Positions 42,538 to 49,003 of a DNA stretch of 64,000 nucleotides are shown piece by piece. Below the pieces are notes generated by a model that saw nothing but the letters and a program-made list of their open reading frames with translations, made no database searches and was not told the origin of the DNA. The position numbers and the translations under genes were made by a program. Origin of the DNA: a virus. The stretch is from IMG/VR virus record IMGVR_UViG_3300025405_000009, positions 124,001 through 188,000 of that record. One strand, written 5' to 3'. The stretch's first letter is position 1. Each line of letters opens with the position of its first letter.

Positions 42538-42549
42538 TATTTATAAATA
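42538..42549. promoter_or_regulatory. Palindromic bidirectional late promoter
   Basis: TATTTATAAATA is a 12-bp perfect palindrome giving a TATAAATA box on each strand: minus box 42538-42545 ends 6 nt before the ATG at 42531, and plus box 42542-42549 ends 8 nt before the ATG at 42558. Confidence 0.65.
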
Positions 42550-42557
42550 TTTAATAT

Positions 42558-43043
42558 ATGAATAACGACCAACACTTAATTGCTGAAGCTTATAAGCGTG
42601 TTTATCTTGAATCCGATAATGATTACATTAGTGATGAATTACGTGCTGGTGCTTTAGAGCATGAAGATAAGGAAGCAGCTCAAGCTGATATCAAGAAATA
42701 CGATGCAAGTCAATTAGGTAAAGATATACTCTGGCAAAAATTCTTAAGTGTACCAAAACAAATAGGAAGAAGCAAAGCAGCAATAGAAAAACATAAGCTT
42801 GATTATGATATTTATAGAGTTGTAACCCGTGCTTACCTTGACGCAGTTGATGCAACTAAACATAGAGAAGAAGGATCGTATGATCCGAATATAGTTAATG
42901 AATATTTCGATAAGGCACTTAGCGAAATTAAAAAATATTATATTACTACCCCAGAACAGGATGCAAAATTAAAGGATGCTTGGCTTCATTGGTATGGTTC
43001 AGAAAAAGCACGTAGAGAATCTTTTTTTCCAAAACGTAAGTAA
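42558..43043 (+). CDS. 161-residue hypothetical protein, possible packaged protein
   Basis: The N-terminus MNNDQHLIAEAYKRVYLES contains an IAE site and a second LES near it, like the cleavage sites of T4 internal proteins. The rest is charged and helical (DKEAAQADIKKYDASQLGKD, AIEKHKLDYDIYRVV). Late box upstream. Unrecognised beyond the leader. Confidence 0.6.
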   Translation: MNNDQHLIAEAYKRVYLESDNDYISDELRAGALEHEDKEAAQADIKKYDASQLGKDILWQKFLSVPKQIGRSKAAIEKHKLDYDIYRVVTRAYLDAVDATKHREEGSYDPNIVNEYFDKALSEIKKYYITTPEQDAKLKDAWLHWYGSEKARRESFFPKRK

Positions 43044-43045
43044 TC

Positions 43046-43228
43046 ATGCATTCAGTAATTCCAAGAAAAGGAGAGGATATTGATCGTACTCTCAAAAGAT
43101 TAAAAAATAAAATGGATGTTGATTATATTTTGGATACAGTTAGAGCTAAAAGATACTTTGAAACACCAAAACAAAAATATAAGCGTAAACAGAAAGCACT
43201 AGATAAAAGGATTAAGTTTAGTAGATAA
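43046..43228 (+). CDS. 60-residue very basic protein
   Basis: Lys/Arg-rich throughout (PRKGEDIDRTLKRLKNKMDV, KQKYKRKQKALDKRIKFSR). It starts 2 bases after the previous stop, so it is co-transcribed. The architecture of Lys/Arg-rich ends and a central helix resembles phage-encoded small ribosomal-protein S21-like proteins (TLKRLKNKMD...YFETPKQKYKRK), which would bear on translation initiation; this is a tentative reading. Confidence 0.55.
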   Translation: MHSVIPRKGEDIDRTLKRLKNKMDVDYILDTVRAKRYFETPKQKYKRKQKALDKRIKFSR

Positions 43229-43231
43229 ATA
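43225..43231 (+). promoter_or_regulatory. Late box for metalloprotease gene
   Basis: ATAAATA ending exactly 5 nt before the ATG at 43237; it overlaps the preceding stop codon. Confidence 0.55.
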
Positions 43232-43236
43232 ATTTA

Positions 43237-44001
43237 ATGCTATCGTTTAAACAATATATTTCTGAACGTACCTATAGACTATCAGGTATTGAGCAACAGA
43301 GTGTAAACGATATTGTAGATTTCTATATGAATCTCTTTGATCCAAAGAGATTAAAAATGCCAATGGTTAAAATTATTAGCCTTGGACCTGAAAGAGTATA
43401 TAAAGATTATATTAACAAGAAAGGATTTGTTACTATAGGGATTGTTAAGTTTCATGATGATGAGGATGATGAAGATAAAGAGATTCCTGTTTATGTAGGA
43501 TTTGATAAAAATTCAGCAGATAAGGGTACATATATCTATGATGCTGAAACTAATGAAGAGTATATTGTATTACATTATTATAAGATAAAACACGATAGAG
43601 CATTTGTCAAAGATGCTTTAGTTCATGAACTCTATCATGCTAAACAACCATATAAGATTATTGGAAAACATTACGGTAGAAGTACGTTAGATTATTATAC
43701 TGATCCTGTTGAGCTTAATAATTATATTACAAATGTACTTGATGCTATTCAAGAGGATTACTCAGAAGCTGAAACCTCAGAAGAACGACAAGAGATATTA
43801 AATGAACTAGAGGAATTTGCTCGCGGAGGCAGATTACCAAATAATACACTAGGTAATAAAATTAAGAAAATAGGTAAACATGAATTTGTTGAAACTCTTT
43901 TTAATAATAAAGACAATCCAAAAATTACTAAAGCATATCACAAATTTATTAATAAACTTCACTGGCTATATTCAAATCTAAAAGATTACGAAAACAGATA
44001 A
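43237..44001 (+). CDS. Putative zinc metalloprotease with capsid-targeting-like leader
   Basis: A 254-residue protein. HELYH at residues 130-134 is a zincin HExxH motif, followed about 25 residues later by DPVELNNYITNV, where the Glu could be the third ligand. Before it lie beta strands and an acidic loop (HDDEDDEDKE). The N-terminus MLSFKQYISER is very close to T4 internal-protein leaders (MKTYQEFI.E) with an ISE cleavage site. It may therefore be packaged and injected to cut host proteins; this is inferred. It shares a one-base start/stop overlap with 44001. Confidence 0.7.
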   Translation: MLSFKQYISERTYRLSGIEQQSVNDIVDFYMNLFDPKRLKMPMVKIISLGPERVYKDYINKKGFVTIGIVKFHDDEDDEDKEIPVYVGFDKNSADKGTYIYDAETNEEYIVLHYYKIKHDRAFVKDALVHELYHAKQPYKIIGKHYGRSTLDYYTDPVELNNYITNVLDAIQEDYSEAETSEERQEILNELEEFARGGRLPNNTLGNKIKKIGKHEFVETLFNNKDNPKITKAYHKFINKLHWLYSNLKDYENR

Positions 44002-44243
44002 TGGAAACAATAAAAAAGATAGTTGATATCTATAAGAATCTAGACTGGATACAGGATAGAATGGATGAGTTATCTGAGAAGATTAATGACTATATCTTTA
44101 TGAGTGGATGTGATATAAATTTAACAAAGCCTAATATTAAGAAGCTTAAAGAGTTTAATAGAGAGTGTGACGAACTTAAAGCGCGTCATGACCTAGAGAT
44201 GAAGGAGTTAAAAAATTTACTTGACTCAGCTGAAGAAGAATAA
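44001..44243 (+). CDS. 80-residue coiled-coil protein
   Basis: Heptad-like, highly charged helices (METIKKIVDIYKNLDWIQDR, KKLKEFNRECDELKARHDLE). Its ATG overlaps the metalloprotease stop by one base, so it is translationally coupled and may be its partner or inhibitor; unproven. Confidence 0.6.
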   Translation: METIKKIVDIYKNLDWIQDRMDELSEKINDYIFMSGCDINLTKPNIKKLKEFNRECDELKARHDLEMKELKNLLDSAEEE

Positions 44244-44255
44244 TATCATAAACAT

Positions 44256-44372
44256 ATGATTAGATTTAACCCAATTAAAATCTTCTTACAAAACATCTGG
44301 AATAGTTGGGTAATAAGTTTTTTCTTTTTTCTCTTGCTTATTGGTGAGATATTGTATATTATGTCTTGGTAA
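44256..44372 (+). CDS. 38-residue membrane peptide
   Basis: MIRFNPIKIFLQNIWNSW then VISFFFFLLLIGEILYI: one membrane helix of about 20 residues after a basic N-terminus. Its stop shares one base with the next ATG (TAATG). Could be a small holin-like or membrane anchor. Confidence 0.5.
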   Translation: MIRFNPIKIFLQNIWNSWVISFFFFLLLIGEILYIMSW

Positions 44373-44533
44373 TGAATGATGATTTTAAACCCTGGCCTGT
44401 TGAAGAGCTCTACAGTCTAAGAGAAGAAAATATTCGTCTTAAAGAATTGCTTCAAATAGCTCAAAACGATCTCATTGAATGTACTCGTCAACGAGATGAA
44501 TATAAGGAACAACTCGATCATCTAGATAGATAA
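44372..44533 (+). CDS. 53-residue coiled-coil peptide
   Basis: MNDDFKPWPVEELYSLREEN then heptads (RLKELLQIAQNDLIECTRQR, DEYKEQLDHLDR). Coupled to the membrane peptide by TAATG. The pair (membrane helix plus soluble coiled coil) resembles small two-gene membrane-associated modules; no function is assigned. Confidence 0.5.
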   Translation: MNDDFKPWPVEELYSLREENIRLKELLQIAQNDLIECTRQRDEYKEQLDHLDR

Positions 44534-44587
44534 TTTTAACGGAGGGTTAATGTAATTGGAAGCAAGATAAAATTTATTAGAATTAAA

Positions 44588-44680
44588 CCGCCTATAGTTT
44601 AATGGTAGAACCCTTGTTTTATACACAAGAAGCTGGGAGACTCTGGCGCAGTGCAGGTTCGAATCCTGCTAGGCGGACCA
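44588..44680 (+). tRNA. tRNA-Ile-like (TAT) with long variable region
   Basis: Acceptor CCGCCTA/TAGGCGG (7 bp), anticodon stem CTTGT/ACAAG with loop TTTATAC (TAT), T-arm GCAGG-TTCGAAT-CCTGC and encoded CCA. Between the anticodon and T arms lie about 23 bases, where Ile normally has 5. The body is sound, so it may be a real but unusual tRNA, or one carrying an insertion. Confidence 0.75.
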
Positions 44681-44689
44681 TTCTAAAAA

Positions 44690-44742
44690 CTTCTGAAGTT
44701 CAAGCATAACCTTACCAGGTTCGAATCCTGGTAGGCCCACTA
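44690..44742 (+). pseudogene. 3' tRNA remnant
   Basis: A complete T-arm (ACCAGG-TTCGAAT-CCTGGT) and 3' acceptor strand GGCCCAC, but no matching 5' GTGGGCC or D-arm within the preceding 100 bases, and the anticodon region is collapsed (AACTTCTGAAGTT). Confidence 0.6.
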
Positions 44743-44748
44743 CTTTAA

Positions 44749-45072
44749 ATGAAACAATACATTCTAAACGACGTATCTGATAAAGCTAAAGATCTCGAAC
44801 GTTCTCTTAAGAGAATGCATCGAGTTATCGAACGCGCTCAGAAGAAAGTATCACGAACTGGTAAGGATAAATCTCTTCTTAAAGCAGCTTGTGAACTAGG
44901 GTTTATTGTTAATGCTAATCCTATTACCCGTGATGGAAAACGATATGTTAATCCTATGACATCTGGAGATAAACTATTCCTAGAAGAGATGGGAACGTTT
45001 AAGTATGTAGAGTTTAAACAAAATGAATTTCTTAATTGCAAAGGTGAACCAGTTCATTTAAAATGGTATTAA
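44749..45072 (+). CDS. 107-residue hypothetical protein
   Basis: The N-terminal half is helical and basic (DKAKDLERSLKRMHRVIERA, KKVSRTGKDKSLLKAACELG); the C-terminal half is beta-like (GEPVHLKWY). Unrecognised. It sits between two tRNAs with no obvious promoter box. Confidence 0.55.
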   Translation: MKQYILNDVSDKAKDLERSLKRMHRVIERAQKKVSRTGKDKSLLKAACELGFIVNANPITRDGKRYVNPMTSGDKLFLEEMGTFKYVEFKQNEFLNCKGEPVHLKWY

Positions 45073-45079
45073 TAATTAT

Positions 45080-45155
45080 GCTCCAGTAGTCCAACGGCAG
45101 AGACAAGGGACTTAAAATCCCTCAAGTATCGGTTCGAATCCGATCTGGAGTACCA
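45080..45155 (+). tRNA. tRNA-Leu (TAA), short variable arm
   Basis: Acceptor GCTCCAG/CTGGAGT (first pair G-U), anticodon stem AGGGA/TCCCT with loop CTTAAAA (TAA), T-arm ATCGG-TTCGAAT-CCGAT, CCA encoded. The variable region is only 5 bases (CAAGT), whereas standard tRNA-Leu is class II. Confidence 0.85.
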
Positions 45156-45160
45156 TTTTT

Positions 45161-45340
45161 ATGAAACTAGAACAACAACCAACTCTAATTCAGACTCTCA
45201 AAATGAAGCTTGTATTTAGCTTTTCTATAGTTATACTCATAGTATCAGCAAGTCTTATCTTTAGTAATCCTATTAAGAATTTTATTCGATCCTATCGACC
45301 TCTACCTACTACAGAACTTCATGGAAAATCCAGACTTTAA
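45161..45340 (+). CDS. 59-residue single-pass membrane protein
   Basis: MKLEQQPTLIQTLKMKLVFS then a membrane helix (FSIVILIVSASLIF) and a short basic tail. The topology would fit an inner-membrane spanin-like or regulatory peptide; no conserved motif. It overlaps the start of 45321 by 20 bases. Confidence 0.5.
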   Translation: MKLEQQPTLIQTLKMKLVFSFSIVILIVSASLIFSNPIKNFIRSYRPLPTTELHGKSRL

Positions 45341-45533
45341 TTACGTATTACAGATTGAGTATAAAGGACAGAAGTTTGTCTGTGAGGTGGAGGGTACAAA
45401 GGTAGCTATTATCTCTAAAGGATGGCCATCAGATAGATTGTTTGAATCTCTTCGTTATTATCTAGAGGAGGAAGGTTTTATACCTGCTCTAGATGATAGT
45501 AAAGGGATCTTAAGTATGTTTAAAGATCTTTAA
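45321..45533 (+). CDS. 70-residue hypothetical protein
   Basis: A small soluble beta-alpha fold (NPDFNYVLQIEYKGQKFVCE, LFESLRYYLEEEGFIPALDD). It resembles in length and the (L.YYLEEEGF) ending the acidic protein at 41788 (IVEYLVHEGFVKPP), perhaps a distant paralogue. Unrecognised. Confidence 0.55.
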   Translation: MENPDFNYVLQIEYKGQKFVCEVEGTKVAIISKGWPSDRLFESLRYYLEEEGFIPALDDSKGILSMFKDL

Positions 45534-45538
45534 TTTAC

Positions 45539-45613
45539 GCGTCGTTCGTTCAACGGATAGGACAGGGCTCTTCTAAAGCCTTAATGGTAGTTCGATTCTA
45601 CCACGACGCACCA
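45539..45613 (+). tRNA. tRNA-Arg (TCT)
   Basis: Acceptor GCGTCGT/ACGACGC; anticodon stem GGGCT/AGCCT with loop CTTCTAA gives TCT; CCA encoded. Confidence 0.92.
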
Positions 45614-45615
45614 TT

Positions 45616-46074
45616 TTAAACTGAACCTGTATTTCTCTTTTTTATTTCTTGTACTAATTCAGCTAAGATTTCCTTTAATTCTTCGTGATCAGATTTTAAT
45701 TTCTTGTGATCCTTAAGTGCACGTTTATCGAGCTTAATATCTTCGTGAAGCTCAGTAAGTATCGTTTTTAAATCAGCTATTATAATATGATCCTCTTCAT
45801 CTATCTTTAAATCCTTAAGCATATGCTCTCTATCACGTTCTGATTGTCTATTGGAGGACATAAGGATAAGGGGTGTAGCATATGCAGCTTCAAAAGAGAG
45901 AAAAAGATTAAGAAGAATAAATGGATAAGGATCAAATTTTGTCCAATTCATAATATTTACAAATATCCAAATTGTTAATAAAGTAGATTGAATAATAATA
46001 AATGTCCAAGAACCAATGAACGATGCAATTATATCTGCAAGTCTAATACCTATACTTTTATTATCGTTTACCAT
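45616..46074 (-). CDS. DUF1003-type membrane protein
   Basis: A 152-residue protein. Two membrane helices (about 13-41 and 52-72). The signature ADIIASFIGSWTFIIIQS, then the FDPYPFILLNLFLSFEAAYATPLILMSSNRQSERDREH stretch, is the DUF1003 pattern. A coiled-coil tail (EDIKLDKRALKDHKKLKSDH) follows. The family is of unknown function. A minus-strand TTAAATA box (46080-46086) ends exactly 5 nt before the ATG. It lies among tRNAs on the opposite strand. Confidence 0.8.
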   Translation of the reverse strand: MVNDNKSIGIRLADIIASFIGSWTFIIIQSTLLTIWIFVNIMNWTKFDPYPFILLNLFLSFEAAYATPLILMSSNRQSERDREHMLKDLKIDEEDHIIIADLKTILTELHEDIKLDKRALKDHKKLKSDHEELKEILAELVQEIKKRNTGSV

Positions 46075-46079
46075 AAAGA

Positions 46080-46086
46080 TATTTAA
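46080..46086 (-). promoter_or_regulatory. Late box variant for DUF1003 gene
   Basis: TTAAATA on the minus strand ending exactly 5 nt before the ATG at 46074. Confidence 0.5.
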
Positions 46087-46094
46087 TTTTATAC

Positions 46095-46122
46095 TTGCTC
46101 TATACTGAATAGCCTATATATT
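46095..46122 (+). promoter_or_regulatory. Sigma70-like promoter for tRNA-Val/Ile/Pro/Asp array
   Basis: TTGCTC, 16 bases, TATATT; +1 near 46129, 3 bases before tRNA-Val. Confidence 0.6.
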
Positions 46123-46131
46123 AACAATATT

Positions 46132-46207
46132 GCACGAGTAGCTCAGTGGTAGTAGCGCTTCGCTTACACCGAAGATGTCGGGGGTTCAAATCCCTCCTCG
46201 TGTACCA
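46132..46207 (+). tRNA. tRNA-Val (TAC)
   Basis: Acceptor GCACGAG/CTCGTGT (first pair G-U); anticodon stem CTTCG/CGAAG with loop CTTACAC gives TAC; CCA encoded. Confidence 0.93.
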
Positions 46208-46212
46208 TTTTC

Positions 46213-46286
46213 AGGCTTATAGCTCAGCTGGTTAGAGCGCATTCTTGATAAGGATGATGTCGCAGGTTCGAATCCTGCTAAGCCTA
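46213..46286 (+). tRNA. tRNA-Ile (GAT)
   Basis: Acceptor AGGCTTA/TAAGCCT; anticodon stem CATTC/GGATG with loop TTGATAA gives GAT; CCA not encoded. Confidence 0.93.
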
Positions 46287-46299
46287 AATTATAATTTAA

Positions 46300-46373
46300 C
46301 GGGATGTAGCTCAGCTTGGTAGAGCGCTTGGTTTGGGACCAAGAAGTCGCAGGTTCGAATCCTGTCATCCCGA
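46300..46373 (+). tRNA. tRNA-Pro (TGG)
   Basis: Acceptor CGGGATG/CATCCCG; anticodon stem CTTGG/CCAAG with loop TTTGGGA gives TGG; CCA not encoded. Confidence 0.93.
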
Positions 46374-46378
46374 GAAAA

Positions 46379-46454
46379 GGAGTTGTAGCTTAATGGTTAA
46401 AGCACTAGACTGTCACTTTAGTGAGTGCGGGTTCGAGTCCCGTCAACTCCGCCA
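46379..46454 (+). tRNA. tRNA-Asp (GTC)
   Basis: Acceptor GGAGTTG/CAACTCC; anticodon stem CTAGA/TTTAG with loop CTGTCAC gives GTC; CCA encoded. Confidence 0.93.
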
Positions 46455-46463
46455 ATTTTTCAC

Positions 46464-46491
46464 TTGCCGTTTTCTTAAATGCCTATATTAT
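46464..46491 (+). promoter_or_regulatory. Sigma70-like promoter for lipoprotein gene
   Basis: TTGCCG, 16 bases, TATTAT; the -10 ends 8 nt before the ATG at 46500, which excludes the upstream in-frame ATG at 46479. Confidence 0.6.
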
Positions 46492-46499
46492 TAAAAAAT

Positions 46500-46736
46500 A
46501 TGAATAAGACATCACTAATTACAATTCTAGCAATCCTTGCCCTTTCTACTGGGTGTGTTAACTGTGTTAATCAATCAATTCATGGAAACGGTAAAGCTGT
46601 TGTTATTAAAGCAGATTCAAAAGCTGTTGTTATACCAAATAAGCAACCATTAAAGAAGACCGCTGCTGACACTGAAGATTATATTCTTGTATCAAAAACA
46701 ACTGAGGTTGTATCTTCAACACCTATTCTTTTTTAA
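46500..46736 (+). CDS. Small lipoprotein
   Basis: A 78-residue protein. The signal peptide MNKTSLITILAILALSTGC ends in a lipobox (LSTGC), so the mature N-terminal Cys should be lipidated. The remainder is short, Lys/Val-rich and acidic at the end. Phage lipoproteins of this size serve as outer-membrane spanins or superinfection-exclusion factors; no overlapping inner spanin gene is visible, so neither can be chosen. The start is set by the promoter. Confidence 0.7.
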   Translation: MNKTSLITILAILALSTGCVNCVNQSIHGNGKAVVIKADSKAVVIPNKQPLKKTAADTEDYILVSKTTEVVSSTPILF

Positions 46737-46738
46737 TA

Positions 46739-46885
46739 ATGCCTAAGACTAAAGTTATTACCGGTAGTAAGCGTCGGTATGAGACTGCAGCTTTTCTTCG
46801 TCGTCAGCTTAATGCAGGTCTTCCTAAGAGCTGTAAAACAAAGTATCGAGCTCAGCGTTCGGATGCTGGTAAGAAGCGAAAATAA
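46739..46885 (+). CDS. 48-residue very basic protein
   Basis: MPKTKVITGSKRRYETAAFL then RRQLNAGLPKSCKTKYRAQR and a Lys/Arg tail. It starts 2 bases after the lipoprotein stop and shares one base with the next ATG (TAATG). A nucleic-acid-binding peptide is likely; unrecognised. Confidence 0.55.
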   Translation: MPKTKVITGSKRRYETAAFLRRQLNAGLPKSCKTKYRAQRSDAGKKRK

Positions 46886-47118
46886 TGTCATACGTAATTG
46901 AACGATGGTCGGGTAAGGCTTGGTATGCTTCAATGTGTTCTCCTTATAAGACAATGGGAGAGGTTAATAAATACCTTAAAGAGTATTGGTGGCATTATAC
47001 TAATGAATATCCTTATCGTATTAAAGATTACAAACCTAAAAAGAAAGTTCAAACATATTCACCAAAATACAATTTTCAAGACTGGAATTCCGATAAAGGA
47101 ATGATGGTAAAGTTATAA
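46885..47118 (+). CDS. 77-residue hypothetical protein
   Basis: Aromatic N-terminal half (YVIERWSGKAWYASMCSPY, YLKEYWWHYTNEYPYRI) with a Lys-rich tail. Coupled to the basic gene upstream and 1 base before the ThiS/MoaD-like gene, so possibly functionally linked to it. Unrecognised. Confidence 0.55.
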   Translation: MSYVIERWSGKAWYASMCSPYKTMGEVNKYLKEYWWHYTNEYPYRIKDYKPKKKVQTYSPKYNFQDWNSDKGMMVKL

Positions 47119-47119
47119 T

Positions 47120-47392
47120 ATGGCAACTATAAGAATACCAGTACCTTTAAGAAAACTCGTTGGAGGTAGTGAAGAGATTAACACATTTGGTACAGATATT
47201 GATGAATGCTTAAAACTTCTTTGTTTATCATATCCTGAGATAAAAGAAAGAATTTTTGATGCTGATGGTATTGTGCGTAGATTTATTAATATCTATAAGA
47301 ATGATGAAGATGTTCGTTTTCTCCAACAAGGAAAAACAATTATTCAGGAGAATGATATTATTTCTATAGTACCAGCAATTGCTGGAGGTTAA
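47120..47392 (+). CDS. ThiS/MoaD-family sulfur-carrier-like (beta-grasp) protein
   Basis: A 90-residue protein. IRIPVPLRKLVGGSEEINTF, ECLKLLCLSYPEIKERIFD, DGIVRRFINIYKNDEDVRFL and finally IISIVPAIAGG follow the MoaD/ThiS/CysO ubiquitin-like plan, including the C-terminal Gly-Gly that is adenylated and thiocarboxylated. Such carriers donate sulfur in cofactor or amino-acid synthesis, or tag proteins. No E1-like or JAMM partner is visible in the window. Placed directly before the third virion module. Confidence 0.8.
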   Translation: MATIRIPVPLRKLVGGSEEINTFGTDIDECLKLLCLSYPEIKERIFDADGIVRRFINIYKNDEDVRFLQQGKTIIQENDIISIVPAIAGG

Positions 47393-47408
47393 TAATACCA
47401 TACTGGAG

Positions 47409-47434
47409 ACTATAGCCATAAATATGGTTATAGT
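47409..47434 (+). promoter_or_regulatory. Late box within inverted repeat
   Basis: An 11-bp inverted repeat ACTATAGCCAT/ATGGTTATAGT (one G-U pair) with a 4-base loop. The late box ATAAATA (47418-47424) straddles the loop. It stands 2 nt before the ATG at 47437. Confidence 0.6.
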
Positions 47435-47436
47435 AT

Positions 47437-49002
47437 ATGTCTAATCTAAGGATTACAGATCTTCCAGTAGTAAAAACCCTATCAGCAACTGACGTACTTG
47501 CTGTTGTTAATTCATTTAATTTTAATAATGTACCAACAACAGCTCAGATTACTGTATCTGGATTAGCTATAGCTGTTGGTAATGTAATTGGAACATCACA
47601 AACTACGTTAAGTAGTATTGCCGGTAGTATTGTTAATTGGAATAATACCTACAATACTGTTACGGCAAATTCAGCTAATTGGAGTAGTGTTTATACAACT
47701 GTATGCGCATATAGTGCTATTTGGAGCGGTATAACAAATTTTGTTAATTTAACTGCTAATTGGAATAATAGCTATACTACATTAACCTCATATAGTGCTA
47801 CCTGGGTCAATACAACAAGTATTGTAAACAATAATAGCGCCAATTGGAATAATAGCTATACTACACTTTCCAGTAATTCAGCCTTTTGGACAAGTACATA
47901 TAATACAGTATGTGCAAATTCCGGAGCGTGGAGTTCAGCGGTAACCTTTGGACTTGCAAATGCCCTTACTGCTCAATGGACAAATACTTCTAATACTGTT
48001 TCAGCTAATTCTGCTAGTTGGAGTAGTGCTTATACAACTGTATGTGCGTATAGTGCTCTATGGACAGCTGGAGGTAATACAGCCGGGGTTTATACAACGG
48101 TAAATGCTAATTCTGCTTCATGGGGTGTTGGTGGTAAGATGCCCTATCAAATTAATGTTAGTACTAATATTGGTTTGTATGCAAGTGGTAATACTGTTGT
48201 CGCTAATACCCCTCTCTCGGCAATACTCCTAAACATACTTCAAACAGTAACTCACCCTACCTACACCCAACCCACTCTTACAATAAGTGAGAGCTTTACC
48301 TCAGCTTATGAAATTGGTACACAAATAACAAATCCTCAACTTACTCTTAATTGGGTTCAGAATGATGCGGGTACTGGAGTAGGGTATGCTTTCCTTTCAA
48401 GTGCCGATAGTATAAATTATACAAGTATATACTCCCAACAATTTAGCTTACCTTCTACTCTTAATACCTCACAAACGTTTCCATCTTATTATTTGACGAG
48501 TACAGTATATTATGAAGCTTCATCTTATTATCCTACAGGTATAGCAAAAACTAACAATCTCGGTCAAACAGATACTGTTGGACAGATATCAGCTAATTCA
48601 ATTACAAGCACATTTACCCTTTCTCCTTGGTACTCTATCTATGTTACATATGATAACATACACTCTACACCTGCTACCTCTTCAGATATAAGATCGGTGT
48701 TTACAAATACATATCAAAGTAATCAATACAATCCTAACTCTACTATTACATTAAATCAAAACGGTACGTTTACTCGTATTGCTTTTGCATACCCTGCTTC
48801 TATATACGGTAATACCAATTCAATTGCTGTATATGATAATAACCTTGGACATTATATAACACCTAGCTTTACTTCAGGTAGTGCTTTAATATCTATACCC
48901 GGACAAAACAATTTAGGTTCTACTCCTTATTATGTATGGACATTCTTATTACCTAATAATGCATCATATACTAATCCTAATTTAACTATTACTATACCTT
49001 AA
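47437..49002 (+). CDS. Fibre protein with coiled-coil stalk
   Basis: A 521-residue protein. The N-terminus MSNLRITDLPVVKTLSATDVLAVV is a common phage fibre attachment head, also present in 59266-60906. Residues about 60-235 are the most regular run of 14-residue SANW..(S/T)YTT(V/L) repeats in the window, forming the stalk. The C-terminal 280 residues are beta-rich and may be the tip. Co-transcribed with 49004 (1-base gap). Confidence 0.75.
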   Translation: MSNLRITDLPVVKTLSATDVLAVVNSFNFNNVPTTAQITVSGLAIAVGNVIGTSQTTLSSIAGSIVNWNNTYNTVTANSANWSSVYTTVCAYSAIWSGITNFVNLTANWNNSYTTLTSYSATWVNTTSIVNNNSANWNNSYTTLSSNSAFWTSTYNTVCANSGAWSSAVTFGLANALTAQWTNTSNTVSANSASWSSAYTTVCAYSALWTAGGNTAGVYTTVNANSASWGVGGKMPYQINVSTNIGLYASGNTVVANTPLSAILLNILQTVTHPTYTQPTLTISESFTSAYEIGTQITNPQLTLNWVQNDAGTGVGYAFLSSADSINYTSIYSQQFSLPSTLNTSQTFPSYYLTSTVYYEASSYYPTGIAKTNNLGQTDTVGQISANSITSTFTLSPWYSIYVTYDNIHSTPATSSDIRSVFTNTYQSNQYNPNSTITLNQNGTFTRIAFAYPASIYGNTNSIAVYDNNLGHYITPSFTSGSALISIPGQNNLGSTPYYVWTFLLPNNASYTNPNLTITIP

Positions 49003-49003
49003 T

